From positions 1,488,001 to 1,552,000 of the forward strand of contig JAXBDG010000003.1 of assembly GCA_036320915.1 (NCBI GenBank): 64,000 nt of DNA, given 5' to 3'. Position 1 is the stretch's first letter. Every line of letters begins with the position of its first letter. This document shows, in pieces, positions 20,701 through 33,200 of this stretch. The position numbers and the translations under genes are program-made. Below the pieces are notes generated by a model. That model made no database searches. It saw only the letters and a program-made list of their open reading frames with translations, and was not told the origin of the DNA. The stretch is from Linnemannia elongata (Eukaryota > Mortierellomycota > Mortierellomycetes > Mortierellales > Mortierellaceae).

Positions 20701-23461
20701 CTGGACCAAGAGCATTGTCGTCGACATTGAAGTGTGCTCGTAGGTGAACTGAACGTCTTTATTCCGCGTTCGCAAGCATGATAGCGTGAAAGTTGTATTC
20801 AGCATTATTTTTCTGTTCGGCTTACATTTAGGCCTTCGGCTCGCAAGTTGCCTTTCACAAGATCCAAGGATACACTCAAGTCCATCCTTCCTGAGACAAA
20901 ACGGCCGATAGGCGCGGCAGGAGAAGTTGATCCTTTCATTTACAACCCCTTCCACCGCAAGGTTAACAATGTCGCCAAGATGGACCTCGTAGCAGACGAG
21001 ACTGCCTACTTTATTGTAACCTTGACCAACCCTCACGGCATCGACATTGAGGTTCAAGAGATCCGACTTTCGACCACGGGTGTTGAATTTGAGGCGATTC
21101 CCACGTCAACCATGATCCCTGCACAAACTACTGTCTCCATCAAGGTTGCCGGTATCCCCAAGGCCCCAGGCGAGCTTGTCATTCGTGGTTGTTGGGTCCA
21201 GATCCTTCACTGTAGTGAAGAGGAGTTCTTTGTGACCAACCCAAGAACCGGAAGTGTTGCCACCAACGACAGCAAGACCGCCCAGGCTGCAAGCGATGCC
21301 ATGCTTCGCGTCAAAAAGAGGTAAGGTGTATATCATTTTCGCGGTTTTGAGAATTCAGACACACAAGGTACCCGTTGAGCAGATGTACTAACTTGGTTGC
21401 CGCAAATGATTTTTTTAGAGGATTGGAGAGCTTCACCCTCAAAAAGTCAGACGATGCTACCCTTGAGCCCAAGTTTGCAACTGTCACTGTTATTCCTCCA
21501 CAGCCGTTGCTGAAAATCAGCTCCACCTCACTCCAGCACGGCTCTGTTATGCTGTTTGAAGGCGAGAGGTAAGCTGAAGAAATGTGTCCATATTTTTTTT
21601 ATCAATTCAATGTCTCCAAGGCAAACGCTCTCTGTATTAACACAGCTGTTTTATTTTAGGACGGTGGTTCGGTTAACATTGGAAAACATTGGCGCAGTTC
21701 CTGTCGACTTTGTGACACTGACGTTCTCCGACACAACTAGCCAGATGGCGGTTGGAAACACTAGCCATTATGGACAGGGCAACAATCCCGGTGAGCTGTC
21801 AGCAGAGGACGCATACGAGCTCGAGTTGTTCTTGAAGAAGACCAATGTGTTTTCGTGGAACCGCGAGGTGGAATGCCATATCCCTGTCGGAGGTACTCGC
21901 GAGATCAAGGTTGAGTTGCTCGGAAAGCGCGGTTGTTCATCGGGTATGGTCCAGATCGACTATGCGTACTTGAAGCGTCCTGAGCAAGAGGGTGTTGAGG
22001 AGTCCAAGGTGTTTGTCACGCGCCAGCTTTTCACCCAGGTCCTGACCACTGTTTACAAGACTGTCGAGTCCTTGAACCTTGATATCCTCTATCTCCAGTC
22101 TCATGGTGGTATGGATATCCCAGCGACCGAGCCCAATACCCCCGTCATTGGCACTAACGGTGGCACCTTTGATAGTGCCGATGTGTCGGCTCAGCCGCCC
22201 AGGATCGACTTCTCGAGCGATGGATTCTTGGCTCCTCCCGGTGCGGATGGCCCGGAAGTTAGTCTGAAGCCTAAGTCAGTCCAGATTCAAGAGCAGGGCA
22301 ACAACAAGTATCTGTCGGCAGGACGCCGAGGATCCCGGACAATCAATAAGCGTCTGAGCTCCAATTTCTCTAAAGTCGACAAGCGCCAGTCAGTCGAGCA
22401 GCTGCTTTCCAAGGCCAGAGGAGATGCTGTCTTGCCTGGAGAGCAGATTGAGGCGGCTATTTCTCGTCGAGTGGCCCTGGGTAACAAGAACGAGTATTGT
22501 TTGTTGACGTTGGATGTCCGTAATGTCTGGACGGTCCCTGTGGAGGTGGCCATGTTGGTGGATGACTCAGAGGAGGGTGAGGGGTTGGATGTGAGTCGAT
22601 TGATCAAGTCGACAACTGTGATCCAGCCTGGAAGCACTCAACGAATCATCCTGCCTGTTCGCAGAATGGTGTTGTCAACTGAACAGCTTGCGACGCCGAT
22701 CCCCACGCTCTCAAACAAGCAGTTTGTGTTGGCTCGTGGCGCGGCACTGTCGTCAGAGGATCAGGCAAAGGAGCGGGCACTGTTCTGGTTCCGTGAGGAA
22801 TTGCTCAAGCGAGTGGTCGCTCGTTGGACTTGCAAGGATACGTCTGGTCGGTTTGGCAAGTTTGATTTGCGAACGCTTCGTCTCACCAAGCCCATGTTGA
22901 ACGTGCTCAAGATCGAGGATATTTCATTCTTGGTCACCATGGAGCCTACCGCCACCATGGACGGGGACCAAGACAACAGCAACAAGGATGAGGAGGAAGA
23001 GGGAGAAGGATCAAACCGGGGAGGGTTGGAGCAGATTGGATCTAATCGGTGGAGATGTCCTGTTGAGAAGTTTGCACAGATCCGGTTTACGGTTGTTAAC
23101 CGGTCTCACCAGGATGTAAAACTTTGTCTGAGGATGCAGCCTGTGCAAGTCCATGGTGATGGCACGATGGAGTATGATATGGGTGATCGTATGGTCTGGC
23201 ATGGTGTTCTTCAGGCGCCCCTTGCAAAGGTAAAGACTGCGTTTTGCGTTTGGTGTATTATATGTGACATCCAATAGGTATTGTTCACCATCCTAATATC
23301 TATCTCTTCATTTCTAGATGCAACCGGATTCGACGACGAACCATGTCCTCCCAGTGTGCTTCTACAGCCGCGGCGAGTACAAGGTGCTCTACCATGCCGA
23401 AGATGTCCGCCGACGACTTGTTTACTATGACCATGAGCCATTAGTTGTAGAAGCCTTTTAA
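17779..23461 (+). CDS. TRS120: TRAPPII complex subunit TRS120 (TRAPPC9)
   Basis: Thirteen exons: 17779-17938, 18151-18266, 18364-18447, 18543-18716, 18827-19191, 19286-19403, 19515-20042, 20127-20460, 20547-20739, 20832-21320, 21419-21568, 21660-23229 and 23318-23461. They total 4425 nt, 1474 residues, in frame at every join. The N-terminus NFIAAARIRVLLVPVGPI is characteristic of TRS120/TRAPPC9. The middle is helical (tetratricopeptide-like: RTAARAQKLYGDLYLMAGRL) with S/T-rich linkers. The C-terminal half carries immunoglobulin-like beta segments (AYFIVTLTNPHGIDIEV; VVRLTLENIGAVPVDFV). TRS120 is a specific part of TRAPPII, the exchange factor for Ypt31/32 (Rab11) at the late Golgi. Introns are 80-210 bases. 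Exon 12 holds a short D/E-rich insert near the codons at 22970-23010. The 3' end converges on the Hsp70-like gene, with 114 bases between stops. Confidence 0.93.
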
Positions 23462-23575
23462 AAAGCAACTCCTTAGAAAGATTAGTGAGAATAAGAGATT
23501 TTTTTTGATACCAGGCATTCGTCAACACATCCGAAGGGCCATGCTTTCTGGAAGGGAATATATTTTTTTTTTTAA

Positions 23576-25697
23576 TTATAAAAAGGCTTTAGTATGCTGG
23601 GACGCACTCTTGAGACCATAGATGACAGCGCCACGAGCCACGGCGAGTTCAGCCTTTTTAACCATGACAACCTTCTTGATGACACCCGGGCTGTGATGTC
23701 CGTTCGCGCCACCATTGAGACTCATATCCGACATCGAGCCCGCCAATCCATTGACGAGCGAAGACCTCTTCGAGTCCGTACCACCACCACCGTTGGCCAT
23801 GCGCTTGCTGGTCGTCAAGGCCAATTTGTCGAGTAAGTACTTGTTGGCGCCAAATCCTCCAACCATAAAGAGACCCGCACAGATCGGGTGGTTCTTGGAT
23901 TCCTTATCAATCAACTCCATGACCTTCTCCACCTCCGGATCAAACACAACCGCGCACAACTCCTGACCCGTCAAAGCCATGTACTCGTCCTCGAGCCACT
24001 CGGGGACCGGCTGCAACTCCTTGACATCCAGACCCATGGGTACCGAGATATGCTTGACTTCATCACTTGACGTGAAATCAAACTGCGACTTGATCTCCCC
24101 AAACCCTTCCAACAACGTCTCAAACGCCTTCTGACGCTGTGGCTTGGCGTCAATGTCCAACCCTGCGAGCTTCGACAGAATCAGTTCTCTAAACTTGCGA
24201 TCCAGCATCACTGAGCCACAGTTCTCGGCATGAGAACTCGACATCCGGACAAACTGGCGAACGCCCAACGCATCGTCGACCCTGAATACTGTCACATTAG
24301 TCGTCAATCCACCCGCATCGCAGATCATAAAGATCTCGCCATCCTTGAGCGAATCAAACTCCTCGCAGTTCTCCCGACAGTACGTTGCTGCTGCCTCAGC
24401 CTCGGTAATGACAGTCATGTTAGGTGCAGGCGTCTGAAGGATGATACCAGCTTCAACGTAACACCTCAGGATCAATTCGCGCGTGGGCAACGTCCATGCC
24501 TGTGGGACTGTGATACAGTAATGGATCGGCACAGACTCTGCAGCCAAGACCTGGGACTTGTTGACTTCCTCCATGAGATGGCGATGGATACTTCCAAGAT
24601 ACTGTGTCAGAACGTCCGTTAAATGAAGCCCATTGTCGAGACGGCCCCGGGCGTTCTGGTCAAAGAGGAGCAGTTTGTAATCCCGAACCAAGATCCGATC
24701 AGTCTTGGACCGCTTGTAGCTGGCCAATGCAGAGGAGCCCCAGTCGACCATCCCCTTGTTCTCGTTGGTCTTGTACAAGCTGACAGTTGGCACTTTTGCA
24801 TAGGCATTCAAGTGTCTCGGCCTGTTTTTGTGTGTTGTCGATGTTGTTGTGAAGTTCCCGAGAAAAAAGAAGAAAGATATACTCATAGGTTAGCTCATTT
24901 GTCTATCAATTCAGCTGTAGAGTGCTCAAAAGAACACTTAGAAGAGCAAAAGCACGATAAGATCAAAGATGAACCAAGGCTTCGTTACCATTTGACAACA
25001 TCAATCATTTCGCCATCGCCCTGGTGAGCATATGAAACACCGGTGAAGGTGTTTCCAAAGTCAATGCCGACCACAATGCCTGTCTGTCGAGAACGCTGCT
25101 TCTTTTCGCTGCCATTGGGTGATTCCGTTGACCGGTCGATAATCCGTCCATCCTTTGTGACATCCATGTCGTCGCCCCAGAAGTTCGAGAGCAAGGTGTT
25201 GGTCTTTTGTTTGATCTATGAATGAGTTACAAAACAAGAGGTATGTTGACACCGTTAGCGAATATTGCTCAGGGGCCATGACGAAAAAGTGTGTCCTCTG
25301 AGATATGAAAACGAGAGGGTTCAGGCTCTAGTTGTTGCTGCTATCTTGCTCGATATCAGTTACTTGAAAAAGAGAGTCGTGGTGTTTTTCTTCCAGTTAT
25401 CTCTGCCTCCTTTTGTCGCCTTTCTTGTTCTCTTACGTTAATGACAGGCACGGCTCGTTCCAGAAGGGCCTTTGTCCTCAGTGGATTCTTGATAATACTA
25501 GGTGGTCCGGCAGCTGTGAAATTATTCAAACAAAACAAGCGTTATTATTAGGGTGACAAACCAAAAAAAAGGAACACGCCAATGGTTTTCCATTGTTATT
25601 TTTTTTCCTTTGGTCCCTTTTTTTCTTCTGGCGATGGTAGTGCCATTTTTTTTCCTCGGAAGTATTTCCGTTATGTTTTTTTGTTAAAGCCCTGGCT

Positions 25698-25734
<37 letters not shown>

Positions 25735-26566
25735 GATCGACAACCTCTAACATACATATCCTTTTTTTTTTTTTTCCGTTTTTTTCTTCCTTCTAACCGG
25801 CTCTCTTCTTTCGCAATCCCAACGTTCATGTGCATGGCTTAACGTATCGCCTGTGTCCTTTTGAGCATTCAAAAACCACTCTCTTACCAATAAAGACAGG
25901 TCGCATTCCTCCAGCAGCAATAGCAACGGGCATCCTCGCAAGACCGGGCGACGAGATCACGGCAGGTGGTCCTGAGGTAAAGACAGCTCCTGGGGGCCGC
26001 ATCATGACGGGTCTGAATCCAGGATTGACCATAGCACCAGGGGGAGCGCCCGCTAAACTCACACTAGGCGCGGCGCCCAAGGAAGGTGTTCGGAGAACAA
26101 AGGGCTGACCGCCAGGCACGCCCGCACCTGGTGGAAGGCCGACAACTTGACCTGGAAGGATATTAGGATTAGGATTAAAAGGGGGTGGTGCGCCGGGTCT
26201 TTGCTGTATTTGTTGTTGTTGAGGGATCGGCATCGAGGGTAAAGAAGGAGCGGGCATCAAGGTAGGCCGTTGGAGAATAAACTGCTGGGGCCGAGGCGAC
26301 ATGGTAGCTTGTTGCTGTTGTTGGAACTGTTGTTGCATATGGGGAGGCATAAACTGCTGCTGGTGTTGATGCTGTGGAGTCGAATAGACTGGGCGATGCT
26401 GCTGCTGCTGTTGTTGTTGAGGGATGTATTGTTGCTGCTGGATGGGTCTTTGGTGGGCCATATGTTGTTGTTGTTGATGTTGAGGATGGTAGAGGGGCTG
26501 TGGTTGCGGCTGGGGAGGGTACATGTTGGGACGACCCGTTGTGTAGGATATTGGCCTTGCGGCCAT
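23576..26566 (-). CDS. Hsp70/HSPA12-like ATPase with Q/P-rich N-terminal exon
   Basis: Four exons by phase matching: 26566-25888, 25513-25437, 25215-24989 and 24821-23576, 742 residues. Exon 1 encodes about 226 residues rich in Q, P and H. Exons 2-4 encode an actin/Hsp70-fold ATPase: phosphate-1 motif VVGIDFGNTFTGVSYA, phosphate-2 ICDAGGLTTNVTVF, and adenosine motif MVGGFGANKYLLDKL. The substrate-binding domain of classical Hsp70 is missing, which matches the HSPA12-like group common in filamentous fungi. The client or role is unknown. Exon 1 was joined across a 373-base intron (25514-25887) because it ends with a good GTAAGA donor in the right phase, and exons 2 and 3 have no start codon in frame. 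The Q-rich exon could instead belong to a separate transcript; the ATPase part is secure, the N-terminal join less so. Confidence 0.7.
25704..25733. repeat. Poly(T) run of 30 in an intron
   Basis: Thirty T in a row on the plus strand within the predicted first intron of the Hsp70-like gene; on the coding strand it is poly(A). A second T run lies at about 25761-25775. Confidence 0.9.
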
Positions 26567-27095
26567 GGTGGATGGGCTAGGCTAAGGGAGCGGGCTCTTG
26601 AGCGAGTGAGAAGGACAGGGTGCCGGATGACGGAAGGATGGATGCCACGGGGCAAGGGGGTGGGAGAACAAGATAGACTGAGAACGATAGAGAAAGGGGA
26701 GGAAGGATGGAAGTGACAAGGATGGATGAAAGAAAAGAGAAAAAGGTTAAAAGGGGAGAGAAGGGAAAGGATGAGAAAAGGGACAAAGAGCAAAGAAAGG
26801 GTGTGGCAGGGAACGAACGATAAAAATATTAATAAAAAAAAATGTGTGGGTCAAAGGCGACGACTTCACAATCGACATACATCCAGCACATACATATGAT
26901 ATGATATGATATACGAGCCAGGCACAAACAACAACAGCATCGACAACAGCAACTACAATGAATGGTAAGTGCTTGCTCAGAGGGAGCGACAGCAACAAGC
27001 CATTGGACAGCTGGATGTGTTGAACAACACCGCCGTCAGCAAAGACAATAACAAAGGAAAGACACGATAGCACTTATCCAGTCTACAGCCCACCT

Positions 27096-27223
27096 CCTCT
27101 CTCTCTCTCTCTCTCTCTCCCTTTGTTGTTTGTAGTTGGTCCGACATCCCACACCCTCTCCAGAGGAGTGTGTTCGTGGTTGCTCTCAGCCCTCACTTTT
27201 TTTTTTTTTTTTTTTTTTTTTTT
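27096..27223. repeat. CT microsatellite and poly(T) tract
   Basis: A (CT)n tract at 27096-27119 and a run of 27 T at 27197-27223, separated by about 75 bases of ordinary sequence. Confidence 0.85.
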
Positions 27224-27244
27224 CTTTGTCTCTTCTTGCTCACC

Positions 27245-27400
27245 TCACTCGCTGTACCCTTTTGCTGTTTTTGCTCTCAAACAGTAATAGCCGTTTCGTG
27301 GCTTGAACACTACCACAAATGATCCATCCTCGAATGGGTGGTGGCAGACTATCTCTTTTTTTCCTTCTTCGTTCAGCTCCACAGCTGCATGTCCAACCAT
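27245..27400 (-). other. Small open frame of 51 codons, exon-like, unidentified
   Basis: On the minus strand an ATG at 27400-27398 opens 51 codons of well-mixed, protein-like composition (MVGHAAVELNEE, then FEDGSFVVVFKPRNGYYC). It is immediately preceded by a pyrimidine tract ending ACACAG, as at a 3' splice site. It could be the last exon of a small gene, an alternative 3' exon downstream of EF-Tu, or a remnant. I do not recognise the family and saw no convincing upstream exon in the 180 bases before the EF-Tu stop. Confidence 0.3.
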
Positions 27401-27501
27401 GCTGTGTAAAAAAAAAAGTGTGTGCCTGAAATGCACCACACATCGCTCTGGAGCTGGATCTGTGCGGTTAGATCGCTGTTTAGTGTAAGTGTTAAAAAAA
27501 G

Positions 27502-27507
27502 TTTATT
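27502..27507 (-). terminator. AATAAA polyadenylation signal of EF-Tu
   Basis: TTTATT on the plus strand, AATAAA on the coding strand, about 80 bases past the EF-Tu stop. Confidence 0.5.
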
Positions 27508-27584
27508 CTACAGATGATATGCTCGCGATCTAAAAAACGACAACTCCCTTCCCAATGTTATGCAAAAAGGGTCCTGAGTGTGAT

Positions 27585-29830
27585 TTACTCCATCAACTCA
27601 GAGATGACACCGGTACCGACGGTACGGCCACCCTCACGAATGGTGAAGCGCTGACCCTTCTCCAATGGGACGCCGTTGGTGAGCTCGCAGTTCATGGTGA
27701 CGTTGTCTCCGGGCAAGACCATCTTCTCAGCATCCTCCTCCTCTGGGGGGTGGGTCAATGTGACAGTGACATCCGAGGTACGGACGAACATCTGGGGGCG
27801 GTAGTTGTTCAAGAATCCAGTGTGACGTCCACCCTCATCCTTGGTCAAGATGTAGAGCGAAGCGGCGAACTTCTTGTAGGCCTTGACGGTGCCGGGCTGG
27901 GCAAGAACCATACCACGGCGGAGCTGCTCACGCTTGACACCACGGAGCAAGGCGCCCATGTTATCACCAGCCTGACCACGGTCGAGCTATCATATACGAA
28001 AGAAGAAAAGATCAGACAATCGAACTACCTTGTGGGCGCCAATAAGAAGAATCAACAGTACAACAACCGATCAAGATTATCAAAGTTTTCTTACCTCCTT
28101 GTGGAACATCTCAATACCGGTCAAGATGGTCTTGAAGCTGGGGCCCATACCGACAACTTCGATTTCAGCACCCTTGGTGATGGTACCACGCTCGACACGG
28201 CCGGTGGCGACGGTACCACGACCAGAAATGGAGAACACATCTAATCGTACGATACATTCATGAAAAAGAACGCGTTACTAAATTGCAATTGGTCGATAAT
28301 AGCATCACCCCTATCTACCATATCTCACACGCCCGAAACAGATATAAGTTCGTAGCCACAAGTCAAATTACTTACCCTCGACGGGCATCAAGAAAGGCTT
28401 GTCAAAGTCACGGACGGGGGTGTCAATGTGGGTGTCGACAGCCTCCATGAGCTTCATGATAGCATCCTCACCAATCTCCTTCTGGCGACCCTCCAAGGCG
28501 CAGAGAGCAGATCCCATGATAATGGGGGTGTTCTCACCATCGAAACCGTAGGTGGTGAGGACATCGCGCATCTCCATGTCGACGAGCTCCAACATCTCGG
28601 GATCATCGACGGCATCGACCTTGTTGATGAAGACGACCAGCTTCTGGATACCGACCTGCTTGGCGAGCAACAAGTGCTCACGGGTCTGGGGCATCTGACC
28701 ATCGGTGGCGGCGACGACAATGATAGCACCATCCATCTATGAGCGCGAAAAAGGTGAACCTAGTTGTTAGGAGAAGAGTCCATGTCGTGCTATTCAATAA
28801 AGTCAATCAGTCATGGAGAGCCAAGCAAAAAGAGAGATGCGTACCTGGGCAGCACCAGTGATCATGTTCTTGATGTAATCAGCGTGTCCAGGGCAGTCAA
28901 CATGGGCGTAATGTCTGTTGGCGGTCTCGTACTCAACGTGAGCGGTCGAGATGGTGATACCTCTGGCCTTCTCCTCGGGAGCCTTGTCGATCTGGTTGTA
29001 GTCCTTGAACTCAGCCTGACCCAAAGTGGCGAGGGTCTTGGTGATAGCAGCAGTCAAGGTGGTCTTTCCGTGATCGACGTGGCCGATGGTTCCAATGTTG
29101 ACGTGAGGCTTGGTGCGGGAGAACTTTCCGTCGGTGGCCATGGTGCGGCGAACAACCATGCGAGGGACAGTCAAGGCAGTGCGAGCAGCCGAGGTCTTAA
29201 CCAAGGTCGACTATTTGGTTGAATGAGATAGAACTTGGCGTCAGTAAACAGTGTAACTAACACAAAGGACTCCATGGATCGGATAGTTTCCCTATCCCGA
29301 AAGTGCGATCCAGTCCGGTTCTCTACTTACGGCGACCTTCTGGGCAACCGAGGCGGGGTTGGTGGCGAGCACTATTTCCAAAAGACATGGAGTAAAAAAG
29401 AGAAGATCGATCAGTTAGTGCTGTTTCTCAGTACACCTTTTACTTTCAACCAATGATCCTGATCTTTTGACTAAAGGATCAATTCAGGAATGAAAAACGA
29501 TAAAGTGTTGCATGTTGACACCATGTGTGAACGTGAGAAAAAAATAGAAAAGGAGATCTCGGGTAGGCTACGAGGGTCAGCGAGGTGGTGAGAGTCGTTG
29601 TGGTGGAGTGGGGAGGGAGAAAAGGGGGTTGCAAAAGTAGGCGTGGAACCTGAGTGTATCGTCGGAAACACAAAACAGGAACGCGAGAAGAGTGTTGGTG
29701 TAGAGAATCCAATATATGGGCGAAGTGATGGAAGAGGAGACTTACTGCTACGACCGAGGGTCGAGAGGCAGCGCTGGGAGCAAGGAGTAACCTTGGAGCC
29801 AATTCTTTGAGCAGCACGGAGGGAGAACAT
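27585..29830 (-). CDS. TUF1: Mitochondrial elongation factor Tu
   Basis: Six exons: 29830-29746, 29371-29331, 29210-28845, 28736-28376, 28240-28095 and 27986-27585, 466 residues, all joins in frame. The first ~65 residues are basic, S/A-rich and lack acidic residues, as a mitochondrial targeting sequence should be. The GTPase motifs are complete: GHVDHGKT (G1), the switch I region [17 protein letters not shown] (G3), NKVD (G4) and the domain II/III signature regions ([24 protein letters not shown]). It delivers aminoacyl-tRNA to mitochondrial ribosomes. The second exon is only 41 nt and lies wholly in the targeting region. Strong codon bias (preference for C-ending codons) fits high expression. 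It diverges from alpha-actinin with 404 bases between start codons. Confidence 0.96.
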
Positions 29831-30234
29831 GGTCGGACGTGTGGGGAGGAGTGGAGGGAAGAAGAGAAGGTGAGGGTTGGACAAGAAAGGAGAATTCACC
29901 CTTTTCAAATAAACATCAGAGGGAGGAAAACAAGAGGTCCGAGTGACTGTCCTTGTGTTCGGGAGTGAGAGGAAACTCTCCTCAAAACAAGCCACTGATC
30001 TCTTATTGACCATTTCTCTTATTGACAGACACCATCACCTCCCTCCCTCCTGCAGGCCAAATTCATCTTCCGCCTTTCTCATTTCTATTTTCCTCTTTTC
30101 TCTCTTACTTTCTTACTTCAATTCCTTCCTCACACGCACGTACCTTGCTCAACCACCTCGACCCAACTCAACACTCAACAAACACCGATATACATACTCA
30201 CCAAAACACCGACACCTCAGCATCGCCCACAGTC
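29831..30234. promoter_or_regulatory. Shared divergent promoter of EF-Tu and alpha-actinin
   Basis: The 404 bases between the two ATGs. The alpha-actinin side (30030-30230) is C/T- and CA-rich; the EF-Tu side is G/A-rich on the plus strand, that is pyrimidine-rich on its own strand. I could not single out a TATA box. Confidence 0.5.
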
Positions 30235-33200
30235 ATGTCAAACGCCTTCGCCCCCTCAAGTGCAGCCAACCAGGTTGTCGAAGACACAGGTACGCGCCTG
30301 GACTTTACGCCGCTCTCCTTGTCTGTTCCAGGACTTGTCTCCTATCGACACTTACGGAGAAAGATTGTGCAGGATACCCCGAGCCTTTTGTTGCTGAATG
30401 CTTTTCGACCAATTGAGCCTGCAGTGCCCTTTATATTGCCAGCAAGAGGAGTGCGCACAACATCGCAGACCAGCGCTAAGCAAGTGGAACAAAAGCGTGG
30501 AAAACTAAAGGAACCTTGCACTAACAAACGGGACAACTCTTTTTTGTCCTTTGTCATCCCCTCACTTGTAGCCAAGGTCATGGACAAGACATGGGAGACT
30601 GTCCAGCAAAAGAGTAAGTCGCCTCATTCCGCAATGGAGGAAAAAAAAGTGAAGCGCGGCAAGACGAACTCTCATAGCCGCGCAGGAACAAGTGACGCTT
30701 TTCGTCAAGAAAAATTGGACTGGGGATGATTGTTGAGCCAGACCCCTCAGCGCAGGCCAATCACACGGCTACAAATGATGTCACGGATGGATTATGAACC
30801 GTTGGCGGGAACCCTTTGTTTTATTTTTCTATTGTCTTGGGCTTTTGTTACTCAACACTTGTCTCGTTGCATGCCCTGACTGACCAATTGAACCGTATCG
30901 AACTGGTGGTGTCGTTTCCCTTCCTTCTTTTTTCGTTCTTTGTTCTTCCCTTTAACCCCACAGCCTTCACAAAATGGTAAGCGCCTTTGTGTCGTTTTCT
31001 TCTCCATAATCATCCGATTAAAGGCACTGAACTGCATGACTGATTCATCCCCGCTGATCTGTTAACAATGGAACATACGCTCTAGGGTTAACACAAAGCT
31101 CAGCGCCGGTCGCCATCAAGAGATCTCGAACCTTCTCCAGCTGTCTGACGGTGTCCCTCTGATCCAGCTCCTGGTATGTTTGTCGATGGTCCTGCAGGAG
31201 GGGCAAAGCGGAAACAAAAACGGAATTTAAACCGATACTGATGATGCACCAATCCGTAACAATGGTCTAATGCGTTCAATAGGAGATCATTGGAGATGCC
31301 AGTCTCGGCCGATACAACAAAGTCTCCCGAATGCGCATCCAGAAGGTTGAAAACGTCAACAAGTGCCTTGAATTTATCCGCCAACGTGGAGTCAACCTGA
31401 CCAATATTGGAGCTGAGGGTATGTCTTTTATTTTTCTTGTCGCAGAGTCAGGGGGTTGTAGATTTCTGTGAATCTGATCTATGTGAGAGAGAAAGACATA
31501 CGTTTTAACCAAGATGCCTTGCTCCCCTGTAGATATTGTGGACGAGAACCTCAAGTTGATCTTGGGCATGATCTGGACTCTTATTCTGAGATTCACTATC
31601 GCAGACATCAGGTACGTTTGTTAGACCACTTCATCATGTCGGCGACATTGTGACAGTTGCGTGAGTGTGCATCCAGCTAATGCATATACACCTTATTTTC
31701 AACTCTAGCGAGGAGGGTCTGAGTGCCAAGGAGGGTTTGCTACTGTGGTGCCAGCGCAAGACCGCACCTTACCAAGAAGTCAATGTCCGCGACTTTACGT
31801 ACAGTTGGGCTGATGGCTTGGCATTGTAGGTGATATCTTCGTGAGCAATTGAACAATAGGGGTGATCTTGAGACGTATGCTTGTGTTCAACATTCATGTA
31901 ACTGACACTCAAGTCTTGAATGTGGTCGCGTGATAGCTGTGCATTGATTCATCGCCACCGCCCCGATCTTCTGGACTTTGATTCGCTAGACAAGTCGGAC
32001 AGACATCGCAACACTCAGTTGGCCTTTGATGTCGCGGAGGAGCACTTGAACATTCCCAAGCTCCTGGATGTGGAAGATGTGTGCGATATCACAAAGCCAG
32101 ATGAGCGCTCTATCATGACCTATGTTGCGCAATATTTCCACGCCTTTTCCGAACTCGGTAAGGTCGACACTGCTGGTCGCCGCGTCGCCAAGTTTGCAGA
32201 GGTCATGGAGTCTGTCTGGACTATGGAGAATGACTACGAGAGACGCGTCAAGGCCGTAAGTAACATGCCCATGTATGGTAACGAAAACGCGCTTTGTGGC
32301 GTATTTTACTTTGGTTAACTAAACAGCACTTCATTTTCATGCATTGTTCACCTCATAGTTTATGCAAGCTATAGATAACAAAAAGTCCGAGTGGGAGTCG
32401 TCGACATTCAGGGGAGACTATGCAGATGCAAAGAAAAAGTCTATCGAGTTCATCAACTACAAGACGTCCTTGAAGCGCACATGGGTCGCTGACAAGCGTG
32501 ATATCGATACCCTTCTGGGTAACATTCAGACCAAGCTGAAGACGTACGAGCTTAAGCCATACCATCCTCCTCACGGTTTGACACTTCAGGTAGGATTAGT
32601 GTTACAAATGCGCGCATTTTCTTCGTTGTCTTTTTTTTTTGCTTCCATGGATTTGTTTTTGCTGCGTTTAAGCTTGCCTGTACTAACCAAAATATTGTGC
32701 TTGTCCCACATTCTTATGTTCATGCATATTTTTTTTTATCTTGTAACAGGATCTCGACCATTTCTGGAAGGAACTCCTGGCTTCAGAGGAAAAGAGATAC
32801 CGGCTCATCAATGCCAAAATCCGAGAGTAAGCGGCGTGTTTGCTGCGGACGCGTGAGGTCTATGTTGCATACGGAAGTGTAATCCGTTGACGGACTTGTC
32901 TCGCTAATCATTCGTGTTTTCTTTGCACTCTACCAATCCAGCATCAAGGAGAAGTTGAGACGTGACTTCGCGAAGCAGGCGAACGATTTCCAGGCCAAGG
33001 TCAACAGCATCTCGAACGAGCTGGCTCTGCTCGATGGTGACTTGGACGTAAGTTTTCTGCTATACTAATACGCGACAAGTGATCACCGTCGACAAATGAA
33101 CACCTTTGAGGACCACTAGGCCTAACGTTTCATATCTCTTGTTAATGAATGACGACAGTTGCAATTGGCTCATGTTCGCCAATTGGGAACTCGTCTTGGA

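Larger units (their letters stand above)
26567..27584. other. Intergenic region between the Hsp70-like gene and EF-Tu
   Basis: About 1 kb. The part next to 26566 is the pyrimidine-rich leader (on the minus strand) of the Hsp70-like gene. Further along lie an ATGAT repeat near 26896-26912, a (CT)n tract at 27096-27119 and 27 T at 27197-27223. The last third holds an AATAAA for EF-Tu and a small protein-like open frame at 27400-27245 (listed separately). Confidence 0.6.

Noticed and set aside
27555..28244. Plus-strand open frame of 229 codons
   Set aside because: It is antisense to EF-Tu exons and an intron; the open frame follows from the strong codon bias of EF-Tu.
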